Source of the DNA: Limnephilus marmoratus
Taxonomy: Eukaryota; Arthropoda; Insecta; Trichoptera; Limnephilidae
Length of the DNA: 64,000 bases
Assembly (NCBI GenBank): GCA_917880885.1
Contig: OU862909.1
Span: 28,950,851-29,014,850 of the forward strand
Reading direction: 5' to 3'
In this document: piece by piece, positions 55,204 through 63,640 of the stretch
How the letters are laid out: each line of letters starts with the position of its first letter
How positions within the stretch are numbered: position 1 is the stretch's first letter
Made by a program: the position numbers and the translations under genes
The notes under the pieces: generated by a model
What the model was told of the DNA's origin: nothing
The model's database searches: none
What the model saw: only the letters and a program-made list of their open reading frames with translations

Positions 55204-55917
55204 AACACATCTTTGAAACACAATCAGGTAGAAATGCTTAGAAATTTTTTCCATAGGAAAGCTAATAGCTCAGAAATGCACAAAATAATTTGCAAGGCAG
55301 ATAGAAATATTACACCTTTAAATTTATATGACGAGAATGCCAACATTCTTATAAATACTAACCAGGAATTATTAGATTCCTGGTCAAATAAAATTATTCA
55401 CGCAAAACACTTCAATTATCTCAACCAAACGTATGTTGACAAACTTTCGTCAAACAAATGGTTGGGTATTGGAGAGTTGAGCGCAGAAATAGAAGGATTT
55501 ATGCTTGCCATTCAAGATAGAGTCATTAATACTAAAAATTATAGGAAGCATATAATCAAAGATATAACACAAATTGATGATTTATGTAGAAAATGTTTGG
55601 CTTTTCCGGAAACTATAGAATATATTACATCGGGATGTTCTATATTAGCACCGTCCGAATATACATTTAGGCACAATCAGGTTTTAAAAATAATTCACCA
55701 AAGTTTGGTAATTAAACATAACTTGATTGATTGCCGTAATGTAGTACCATATTATGAATATGAACCAAATTCATTTATAGAAAATGAATTTTATAAAATA
55801 TATTATGATAAAACTATACTAACAGACAGAACAATTAGTCATAATAGACCTGATATAGTTTTACATGACAAAATTTTAAAAATAACTTATATCAGTTTTT
55901 TGGCGATGATTTGTTGA
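55204..55917 (+). pseudogene. LINE ORF fragment with restriction-like endonuclease start
   Basis: An open frame of 238 codons without a genuine start, so 5'-truncated. Visible motifs in order: NSSEMHKIICKADRNITPLN; WLGIGELSAEIEGFMLAIQD; RVINTKNYRKHIIKD; the zinc-knuckle-like CRKCLAFPETIEYITSGC (the usual His is Tyr); LAPSEYTFRHNQVLKIIH; PYYEYEP; TILTDRTISHNRPDIVLHDK. The CCHC plus RPDIV layout is the C-terminal region of non-LTR elements with a restriction-like endonuclease (R2/CRE-NeSL-like branch). The frame stops before the second catalytic Asp segment, and the His-to-Tyr change suggests decay. Confidence 0.7.
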
Positions 55918-56145
55918 TTTGTGTCCCAAATTGGTCATTTCTAAATTAAATTTACGCCTATGAAAATGTTTGTCATTTGACTGTCTTAGAACGGGAGACC
56001 TTCCTGTTGGACAGTCAAAGCTTCTTTGTACTGTTGTATTCTCGTTTAATATTAATTAAAAATTATTTTTTAATTAATATTAAATATTTTTTAATATTAA
56101 TTAAATTTTATTTTTTTTATTAATATTTTTATTATTATTTTTACG
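55918..56145. other. AT-rich trailer of the LINE fragment
   Basis: Repeats of TTAATATTAATTAAA. No gene. Possibly the LINE's 3' region. Confidence 0.4.
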
Positions 56146-56181
56146 CACCAGATTTAAATGTCCGGGTTAAATTTTCCCCCC

Positions 56182-56212
<31 letters not shown>

Positions 56213-56307
56213 AGGAAAAACTAAACCCTTTCATACACTTCCCCAAATGATCATCTAGTGAATCCACGTTATGCAATTGCACTATATAAGTATTATAAAT
56301 ACAAAAC
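56146..56307 (+). repeat. Dispersed family eta copy, truncated by the Pao insertion
   Basis: Matches 39824-39968 up to AATACAAAAC, where similarity ends abruptly at the start of the Pao LTR. It carries an expanded run of 29 A residues (56182-56210) where the other copy has a short CCCCACAGG. Confidence 0.85.
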
Positions 56308-57892
56308 TGTAACCGACGTGTTGCTCTCCCTCATTTCTTAATTTTTAATCTTATATGTTTTGCTCATGTACAATGCCCCGGTGCAACCAAATAAAGCTTG
56401 TGTGCCAAGTTTGCACCGGGAGACATTCTAGAATCCTATAATTTTAACAATTAATACTTTATTTATGCTTATTTACGCCTCCAAAGGCAACCAGGCTGAC
56501 TAGCCTCCTTTTTATTTTTAATTAAGACCCCTTTGAGGGCCTTAATTTCCAGCCTTAGGCTAAGGCCCTAAAAAGGGCCATTTGCCTTCCCTCCCTTACC
56601 GCTCTGCTGTTATGGCTCTGCAGGAGGCGGCAGCTCCGCCAAGCGGGCTGCTCTCTATTTTAATTATGGCCCTTTGTAGGGCCTTTTTTCGTCCTGGCCA
56701 CGAAGTTCAATAATACCGTGCCGCCAGCAACGATCTTTTTCAAAACACATTTTTTCAATTTTAAATGTCCTTTTCTTAATACACAGATGCCCTGGTGACA
56801 CAAGTAAAAACTTGGTTACCAAGTTGCCACCAGGAGACATCCTAAACTTATTATTTCATCGCCTTCAGGGCTATTTTTCCGGCTACAAAGCCAAAACACC
56901 AATTTGGGTGTCCCTATTAAGGGCCGTCATATTAGTCAAAAATACACCATATTTTAATATAACTTCGTTTAAACACCCCGTAGGACGCTGAAACTAAGAC
57001 GTTTCAGTGCAGAGTCCTACGGGGCATCCATAGAGCCATAAATAAACATTGTAACTCTTAAACTGCCAGCGCTATCAGCACTTGAGCAGATTTTCGAGAC
57101 TTTAGCATCATTTCACTTTTTCTCCATTTTAAAAATCCCAGGACCTCGTAAAGCGACGGAACCAAAAGGTTTCGATAGCCAAGCTTACGGGGGACCTGGG
57201 AAAAATATTAACTTCTTTGTAACTATTCAAACACTTTGTTAAATAACAAATACCTACCGACAAAAAGTCAAACTTCCTTAAAATCAACCCAAACTTATCA
57301 AACAAAAAATCTACGAATGTAGAACATCCGTAGAAACACTGTAGTTTTAAGGAAAAAATTGTAAATACATTAACCTGACCTGTATAATTAATTTAAGAAA
57401 TCAATTTTAATCAACCACTTTCAAGCAAGTGTTTGCCAAAATGGGTGGCCCACAGAAAGGCACACCTTATATAGGTAAAGGGCTAGGTAAAACCTCCCAC
57501 CACAAAAATGTACCACGTGACAGGTTTTGTCACGGAAATCGGGTATATAAACCCGGCCATTTCTCATAATAAATCAGTTCTTCCATCAACGTCAAACTCG
57601 TGTTATTATTTCCTTCTGGGAAAAGTTATTATCATCCGCTGCCTCCCGCCGACCTCTGCCTAGACTTTGCTCCTGGTGCCATCAGTCTCCTCCAGAAAGC
57701 CGGCCCTACTTCAGGCAACCGCCACGCACCAGGACTGGGCAGAGGAGTAGGCACATCCAGTGTCCTCAACTCATCAGGCACTGGGTGCAAGGGAGGTCAG
57801 TATTTTATTATTTCAACCATTTCATCCTGGTCGTGTACTGAAACCGGTACCCTTTTTTTACAGTCTTGTACAGGCTTGATACGTCTGGTACA
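56308..57892 (+). mobile_element. BEL/Pao 5' LTR, ~1585 bp
   Basis: The left edge is set by comparison with the uninterrupted eta copy at 39824. The right edge is set by the primer site at 57895. Termini TGTAACC and GGTACA form a short inverted pair. U3 is long (about 56308-57575) and carries three hairpins (56377-56420, 56791-56834, 56976-57024). The TATA box and initiator lie at 57544-57578. R/U5 is about 317 bp. The 132-codon frame at 57600-57998 lies in R/U5 and is not a gene. The 3' LTR is beyond the window. Confidence 0.8.
57544..57578 (+). promoter_or_regulatory. Pao LTR core promoter (TATA + initiator)
   Basis: TATATAA at 57544-57550 and the arthropod initiator TCAGT at 57574-57578, about 30 bp apart as in a standard core promoter. 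AATAAA at 57568-57573 overlaps them and could serve as the polyadenylation signal in the 3' LTR. Confidence 0.65.
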
Positions 57893-57894
57893 AG

Positions 57895-57911
57895 TGGTCC
57901 TTCGAGCCGGA
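57895..57911 (+). other. Pao primer-binding site (tRNA-Tyr type)
   Basis: TGGTCCTTCGAGCCGGA is complementary to the 3' end of insect tRNA-Tyr (acceptor stem partner of CCUUCGA plus CCA) over 17 nt. It lies two bases after the LTR end. Confidence 0.8.
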
Positions 57912-57930
57912 TCCGCTGCACGACTCCAGG

Positions 57931-59154
57931 ATGTCTCCGCCCGCCCTACGATCGAAGAAGACGGCGCAAGACGATGGACCTTCATCACCCCCTGCTGAGC
58001 CCCCGGCTGCTGCTCCGGACGCCGGAGACGAGCCCCTGGGCGTGCCTGACGTCTCCCCTGACGCCACGCCCCGGCCCTCATCCAGCACTACCCCGGTGAC
58101 GAGCTCCGCAGAGGACAGCGATGAGGGGCCTCCACCCTCCACAGCCACGGAGGATACGGTGCGCCGGCTGCGACGACAGCTGCGCCACCAAGGGAAGCAG
58201 ATACAACAGCTGATGGCAGCCTTGAACGCGCCTCAGCATGCTGCACCAGGGCTGACACAACCCAGTACTTCAGGGCTGCCACAACGCAGTACTTCAGGGC
58301 TGGCACAACACAACGCTCCTGAGCCGGCACGAGATAGCCGAGCCCCGCAGCCAAGCAGCCAAGGATGTCCATCATGGATGCCGCCTGGACCTTCCGGCCC
58401 CGTGCCGCCTGCACCTCTGGTGGACCAGAGGCCGAGCAGCGCCGTACGCGAGAGGCCTGTCGGACCTGTGCCTCTGGTGGACCAGAGGTACGCCTCACCG
58501 GCGCAGCCAGGGCCTGGAGGCCCTCCGCCGCCGCCCCCTCATCACAATGAGGGTCAAGGATGGATGCAGCCTAGGCCTTCAGGCCCCGTGCCGCCTGCAC
58601 CTCTGGTGGACCAGAGGCCGAGCAGCGCCGTACGCGAGATGCCTGTCGGACCTGTGCCTCTGGTGGACCAGAGGTACTCCTCACCGGCGCAGCCAGGGCC
58701 TGGAGGCCCTCCGCCGCCGCCCCCTCATCATCATCATGAGGGTCAAGGATGGGTGCAGCCTGGACCTTCCGGCCCCGTGCCGCCTGCACCTCTGGTGGAC
58801 CAGAGGCCGAGCAGCGCCGTACGCGAGATGCCTGTCCAACCTGTGCCTCTGGTGGACCAGAGGTACGCCTCACCGGCGCAGCCAGGGCCTGAAGGCCCTC
58901 CGCCGCCGCCCCCTTACTACCACATTGAGGGACCATCTGCATATGCCCAGTGGGCGCATCATGAGCCGGCGCAGCCTGATGACCAGATTCCATCCGCTGC
59001 CAGTCCGAGCTCCGGCCTGCCGCTATTCCCACCGCAACCAAGTGCGGAGGAGACGGCCCGCCAAACCAGAGCTTGGGTCCAGCAGACGGACAACCCGATG
59101 GCCCAGTTCACCAACGCGCTCACAGAGGCCATCAGAGCTTCAAGGGCTCAGGAC
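57931..59154 (+). CDS. gag: BEL/Pao gag, N-terminal 408 codons, split by a gypsy insertion
   Basis: The ATG lies 19 bp after the primer site. The frame encodes an acidic Pro/Ser/Asp-rich head and a short coiled-coil-like segment (TVRRLRRQLRHQGKQIQQLM, about residues 73-92). Three ~62-residue Pro-rich repeats follow (residues ~150-330, each with PSGPVPPAPLVDQRPSSAV and PPPPPP), then a Gln/Ala-rich stretch. At 59155 the gypsy LTR interrupts it, and translation would end at 59221-59223 after 22 foreign codons. The frame resumes in register at 63641. It is strongly GC-rich, unlike everything else here. Gag forms the particle that packages the element RNA. Confidence 0.8.
58378..58935 (+). repeat. 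Three in-frame 186/189-bp repeats in Pao gag
   Basis: The block starting CTTCCGGCCC recurs at 58391, 58577 and 58766. The second spacing is one codon longer because of a His run (HHHH). Repeats are >90% identical, and the reading frame is maintained. Confidence 0.95.
59150..59154 (+). repeat. Gypsy target-site duplication, left
   Basis: AGGAC, identical to 63636-63640. The exact split between LTR and duplication is ambiguous by one A. Confidence 0.9.
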
Positions 59155-59312
59155 TGTTATGTTGGTAATAATAATAACCAGCTGTCAGATGCGGATAGTT
59201 GGCAGGTCTGTCGCGTCACTTGATGTATAACCTTGAACTTGTCAACAGTGTCAATAAACGTCTTACAAATGAATCAGTTCTTGTAATTAATTAATGAACC
59301 TCAAACATTATA
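59155..59312 (+). mobile_element. Ty3/gypsy (mag-like) 5' LTR, 158 bp
   Basis: TGTTATGTTGG ... CAAACATTATA. Identical base for base to 63478-63635. Contains AATAAA (in TCAATAAACG, ~59253) as polyadenylation signal. Very short LTRs are typical of the mag lineage. Confidence 0.95.
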
Positions 59313-59314
59313 AT

Positions 59315-59326
59315 TGGCGACGAGGA
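59315..59326 (+). other. Gypsy primer-binding site (tRNA-Ser type)
   Basis: TGGCGACGAGGA, complementary to the 3' end of tRNA-Ser(GCU) (..UCCUCGUCGCCA), two bases after the LTR. Mag-type elements are known to use tRNA-Ser. Confidence 0.75.
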
Positions 59327-59403
59327 AAATCAGTTTTTCAGTTAAAACGTGTGTGAATAGTATTAACAGTGATTTCGCCGTGGAAAATAACATTTTTTTC
59401 AAC

Positions 59404-62400
59404 ATGTCGAGTAGTACCTTGCCAGTGCCTCATTTCGAACCAGATTGCGAAAGTTTCAATATGTTTTTGGAACGCATACAAATGTATCTAAAAATTATTA
59501 ATATCGCAGAGAAAGAAAAAATTGGATATTTGTGTATATTGATCGGTGCGGAGAAATTTAAAATTTTAAAAGAAACGGTGCATCCGAAAAATCTAGAAGA
59601 TTTAACCTTCAACGATATTGTAACAACACTGAGGAGTAAATATGAAGAAAAAAGGTGTACAATTGCGCAAAGATATAAATTTTATAACCGGAAACAACAT
59701 TCTAACGAAGGAATCGATGATTATATTACGGATATAAAAAGTCTGTCAATATCATGCAATTTTGGTGCTTTTCTAGACCAAGCTCTGAGAGATAAATTGG
59801 TGTGTGGTTTAAAAGATGATGCAATGACTAGAAGATTGCTATCTGAAGATGAATCGTTAACTTTTGAGAAAGCAAAATTAATTGTCAAAAATATTGAGAC
59901 AGTAAGTCACAGCTCAGAGCAAATTTTACACAAAGAAAATGTTACATCGGAAATCTGTGAAGTCAAGTCAAAAATGTCACATAAAAAAACATGTCATGTC
60001 TCAAAGGATCGCCCTTCACGTCAGAAAAGTCCTAGTAGGCGATTTCATCAGGGTGAAAGGACTGGATTCAAGGGTCAAAGGAGTTCAAGGTCATCAAGTC
60101 AACTGTCATCTCCATCACGTCAAGGGTCCAGAAGATGCGAGAGGTGTTTTATAACTCATCAACCGGAGTTATGTCCTTCAAAAAAGTGGAAATGTTACAA
60201 GTGTAATATTTACGGGCATACGTCGAAATTTTGTCCAAATGCAAAATCAATCATCAATCACGTAAAATGTGTCAATAATGTAAATGTATTAAATATGTCA
60301 GTGTCTGATACAGCGAAAATTAATCTAATTGTAAATGGTATCAATATGTCTTTTATGATTGACACAGGAAGTTCTTCGACATTAATAAGTAACAAAATGT
60401 ATTTAAAATTTTTCAAAACTTGTCAGTTAAGTCAATTCTACGGTAATTTGTTCACAGCAAATAGTCAAAATTTATTTTGTTTTGGATTTTTTATGGCAAA
60501 AGTAAATGTTGTTGATTCTAATGTTGTAATGGATTTACCAGTATTGGTTATAAAAAATCTGTCGTCTGATGCTATTTTGGGTAGAAATTGGTTAAAAGTG
60601 TTTGATCCATCTTGGGAAAATACTTTCATAAGTTCTTTAATGTCAAATATGCATAATAATACTGTAAATTCAGTGTCTGTCAGCGAGAAAAATAAAACAA
60701 ATATTGTTAAAAAATTGTCACAAAAATATTTAAATTCTTTTTCGATTACTAATAACGATTTACCAATTAAAGAATTTTCTGTGAATTTAAGTTTAAAAAA
60801 TAATGCTACTCCTGTCTTTCACAAAGCATATGAAGTTCCTTATGCACTTCGTGCTGAAGTATGTCAAGAGCTAAGTCGTCTTGAAAGCGAAGGCATTATT
60901 TCAAAAGTTAAATATAGTAGTTGGTCTTCTCCAATAGTTTGTGTACCTAAACAAAATGGAAAATTACGTTTATGTGCAGATTTGAAATCTACAGTCAATC
61001 CACAATTGAGAATTGATCAATATCCTATTCCACGTCCAGAGGATATTTTTAATAAATTTTCAGGTTGTCAAGTATTCTGTAAATTAGATTTAACAAACGC
61101 ATATTTACAGTTGTCTGTGTCAGATTCTAGTAAAGAATTACTTACAATTAATACATGTAATGGTTTATATGTCTATAATCGTTTAACTTATGGATTGTCA
61201 TCGGCTCCTGCCGTTTTTCAAATGGTAATTGATACAGTTTTGTGTGGCATAAAAAACTGTGCTGCATATATTGATGATATTTGTATAGGTGGTAAAGACG
61301 AGAAGGAGTGTTCTGATACATTGGATAAAGTTTTGTCAAAATTAAATGAGTTTAATATAAAAATTAATGTGTCAAAAAGTGAATTTTTTGTGAATTCTTT
61401 TGAATTTTTAGGGTTTACTTTGTCAGGTCAGGGCAAAAGTCCGTCTTTGTCGAAAGTTGAGAAAATTAAGTCTACTGGGTGTCCAGAAAATGTTACTCAA
61501 CTAAAGTCATATTTGTCAATGTTAAATTTTTATAGGAATTTTATTCCTATGTGTCCTACAGTGCTAGAACCACTTCATAATTTATTAAGAAAAAATGTAA
61601 AATGGTGTTGGTCTGATGAATGCGAAAAGGCATTTGTAAATAGTAAGTCTCTTTTGTCAGATAAAACTATGTTAGTTTTATTTGATCCGTCAAAACCATT
61701 GTGTCTTACAGTCGATTCCAGTGCATACGGTGTCGGTTGTGTCTTAAGTCATGTCGTAAAGAATCAAGAATTTCCTATAGCTTTTGAGTCTGCAACATTA
61801 AATTCAGCTCAAAGAAATTATAGCCAATTGCACAAGGAAGCCCTTGCTATTATTTTTGGAATTAAGAAATTTCACAAATATTTAATTGGTCGTCATTTTA
61901 CGATATATACTGATCATGCTCCATTGTTGTCTTTATTTGCTGAAAACAAAAAAGTCCCCGTTTTAGCAGCATCACGTCTTATAAGATGGTCTATAATATT
62001 GTCTGCGTACAATTATAAATTGGAATATAAAAAAGGATTGAAAATTCCTCAAGCAGATGTAATGTCACGTTTGCCAAGTAAACAACAATTCAATATTGAG
62101 GAATGTAATTTTGTATACATGTCTACACCATTAATTCCATTCTCAGAAGTTGAAAGTCATTCTGAAAAAGATGAAACATTATGTAAAGTCATTAAGTATG
62201 TTTCAATCGGTTGGATTGAAAACTTGTCAAGTCCAGAAATTAAAAAATATTTCAAGTTTAAAAATTTACTGTCGGTCAAAGGAAAATGTCTTTTATTTGG
62301 TGACAGAATTGTAATACCAGAATCTCTTAAGTCCAAAGTCCTAAATTTAATACATTATGGTCATCCTGGTATAGTCAGATCAAAAATTCTTGCTCGTTCA

Positions 62401-63414
62401 TATGTATGGTGGTTAGGTATGAATCAAGATATTGAAGATGTTATTTCTAGATGTGAAATGTGTCAGTCTGTACAAAATGCTAACAAAAATGTACGTCATA
62501 GTTGGCCTATTGCTGAAAGTCCATGGGAAAGAGTCCATTTGGATTTTTTTGATTTAAAAGGTTCAAAATACTTATTAGTTTGCGACTCATATTCAAAGTG
62601 GGTAGAATGTTTTTACATGAAAAATACTAAATATTCGGATTTGTTATCTAAATTAAGTGAAGTTTTTTCCAGATTCGCTTTTCCGAAAACTATTGTTTGT
62701 GATAATGGTCCCCCATTTTCATGCAAAGAATTTTCTATTTTTTGTAAAGAAAAGTCAATTAAATTATTATTTTGTCCGCCGTATAATCCCGAGTCAAATG
62801 GATTAGCGGAACGGTCAGTTCAAACTTTCAAAAAAATATTAATTAAATTTATGTTTTCGAAAAATTCTAAATTTTTATCGCCAGCTCAACGTCTAATAGA
62901 TTGTCTGTATAGTTATCGTTCCACTCCTACTTCTGTTACGGGTGTATCTCCAATGGCTAAAATATTTTCATATGAGCCACGTACACCACTACATATTTTG
63001 TCAGAAGAAAGTCATGTCAATAAAAGTAAACAATCACAAAATGTCAAACAATCAACAAAAAATGCATTGAAAGAATTTAAAGAAAATGATAATGTTTTGG
63101 TCTATTTAAGACATGTGAAAGGTCCTATGAAATGGTTTCAGGGAACTGTTAAGTTGAAATTAAGTTCATGGGTGTATCTAATTCAATTAATCGGAGGAGA
63201 GGTGAAAAAGGTTCATGTTAACCAAATAAAAAAAAGTTGTCTTAAGTCAAAATCAAGTTATGAGAATCCCGATAAATGGCAAGACTTTACAAGTCAGGAA
63301 AATGAAATTGTTATTGAACCTTTACCCAGCACTAGTGGAAATAATGATATTATAACTAGGTCTGGCAGAGTTGTGAAACCCCCTGTACGATTTAGTCATA
63401 GTGATTACTCTTAA
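59404..63414 (+). CDS. gag-pol: Ty3/gypsy gag-pol polyprotein, 1336 aa, intact
   Basis: Single uninterrupted frame starting MSSSTLPVPHF; the upstream frame to 59314 has no ATG. Order: gag (1-~235); two zinc knuckles, an unusual CX2CX3HX4C (~244-256) then CX2CX4HX4C (CYKCNIYGHTSKFC, ~264-277); aspartic protease with DTGSSSTLI (~320); reverse transcriptase with LDLTNAYLQL and active-site YIDD (~622); RNase H with TVDSSAYG (~769), HKEALAI and YTDHAPL (~835); integrase with HHCC (HYGH..CEMC, ~983-1019) and D,D35E (HLDF ~1046, CDNGPPF ~1100, Glu ~1136); C-terminal GxxxHVNQ-type fold. No envelope gene. Every catalytic residue checked is present, so it is probably competent. AT-rich, unlike the Pao gag it splits. 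Confidence 0.95.
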   Translation: MSSSTLPVPHFEPDCESFNMFLERIQMYLKIINIAEKEKIGYLCILIGAEKFKILKETVHPKNLEDLTFNDIVTTLRSKYEEKRCTIAQRYKFYNRKQHSNEGIDDYITDIKSLSISCNFGAFLDQALRDKLVCGLKDDAMTRRLLSEDESLTFEKAKLIVKNIETVSHSSEQILHKENVTSEICEVKSKMSHKKTCHVSKDRPSRQKSPSRRFHQGERTGFKGQRSSRSSSQLSSPSRQGSRRCERCFITHQPELCPSKKWKCYKCNIYGHTSKFCPNAKSIINHVKCVNNVNVLNMSVSDTAKINLIVNGINMSFMIDTGSSSTLISNKMYLKFFKTCQLSQFYGNLFTANSQNLFCFGFFMAKVNVVDSNVVMDLPVLVIKNLSSDAILGRNWLKVFDPSWENTFISSLMSNMHNNTVNSVSVSEKNKTNIVKKLSQKYLNSFSITNNDLPIKEFSVNLSLKNNATPVFHKAYEVPYALRAEVCQELSRLESEGIISKVKYSSWSSPIVCVPKQNGKLRLCADLKSTVNPQLRIDQYPIPRPEDIFNKFSGCQVFCKLDLTNAYLQLSVSDSSKELLTINTCNGLYVYNRLTYGLSSAPAVFQMVIDTVLCGIKNCAAYIDDICIGGKDEKECSDTLDKVLSKLNEFNIKINVSKSEFFVNSFEFLGFTLSGQGKSPSLSKVEKIKSTGCPENVTQLKSYLSMLNFYRNFIPMCPTVLEPLHNLLRKNVKWCWSDECEKAFVNSKSLLSDKTMLVLFDPSKPLCLTVDSSAYGVGCVLSHVVKNQEFPIAFESATLNSAQRNYSQLHKEALAIIFGIKKFHKYLIGRHFTIYTDHAPLLSLFAENKKVPVLAASRLIRWSIILSAYNYKLEYKKGLKIPQADVMSRLPSKQQFNIEECNFVYMSTPLIPFSEVESHSEKDETLCKVIKYVSIGWIENLSSPEIKKYFKFKNLLSVKGKCLLFGDRIVIPESLKSKVLNLIHYGHPGIVRSKILARSYVWWLGMNQDIEDVISRCEMCQSVQNANKNVRHSWPIAESPWERVHLDFFDLKGSKYLLVCDSYSKWVECFYMKNTKYSDLLSKLSEVFSRFAFPKTIVCDNGPPFSCKEFSIFCKEKSIKLLFCPPYNPESNGLAERSVQTFKKILIKFMFSKNSKFLSPAQRLIDCLYSYRSTPTSVTGVSPMAKIFSYEPRTPLHILSEESHVNKSKQSQNVKQSTKNALKEFKENDNVLVYLRHVKGPMKWFQGTVKLKLSSWVYLIQLIGGEVKKVHVNQIKKSCLKSKSSYENPDKWQDFTSQENEIVIEPLPSTSGNNDIITRSGRVVKPPVRFSHSDYS

Positions 63415-63451
63415 GTTTCTTTGTCATTGTTATTTGGTTTGATATAAAAAT

Positions 63452-63477
63452 AAAAAAAAAAGGGAAGGAGGAAAGGA
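63452..63477 (+). other. Gypsy polypurine tract
   Basis: An all-purine run (poly-A then GGGAAGGAGGAAAGGA) immediately upstream of the 3' LTR, which primes plus-strand DNA synthesis in LTR retrotransposons. Confidence 0.85.
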
Positions 63478-63635
63478 TGTTATGTTGGTAATAATAATAA
63501 CCAGCTGTCAGATGCGGATAGTTGGCAGGTCTGTCGCGTCACTTGATGTATAACCTTGAACTTGTCAACAGTGTCAATAAACGTCTTACAAATGAATCAG
63601 TTCTTGTAATTAATTAATGAACCTCAAACATTATA
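63478..63635 (+). mobile_element. Ty3/gypsy 3' LTR, 158 bp
   Basis: No differences from 59155-59312, so essentially no time has passed since insertion. Confidence 0.95.
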
Positions 63636-63640
63636 AGGAC
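63636..63640 (+). repeat. Gypsy target-site duplication, right
   Basis: AGGAC, matching 59150-59154. Confidence 0.9.

Noticed and set aside
57600..57998. 132-codon frame ahead of Pao gag
   Set aside because: Lies in LTR R/U5 and across the primer site, and overlaps the true gag start in another frame.
58088..59230. Alternative 136-227-codon frames overlapping Pao gag
   Set aside because: Shadows of the GC-rich in-frame repeats in gag.
59314..59403. Extending the gypsy polyprotein upstream to 59314
   Set aside because: That start is TTG within the primer-binding site. The first ATG in frame is 59404, after which the usual gag begins.
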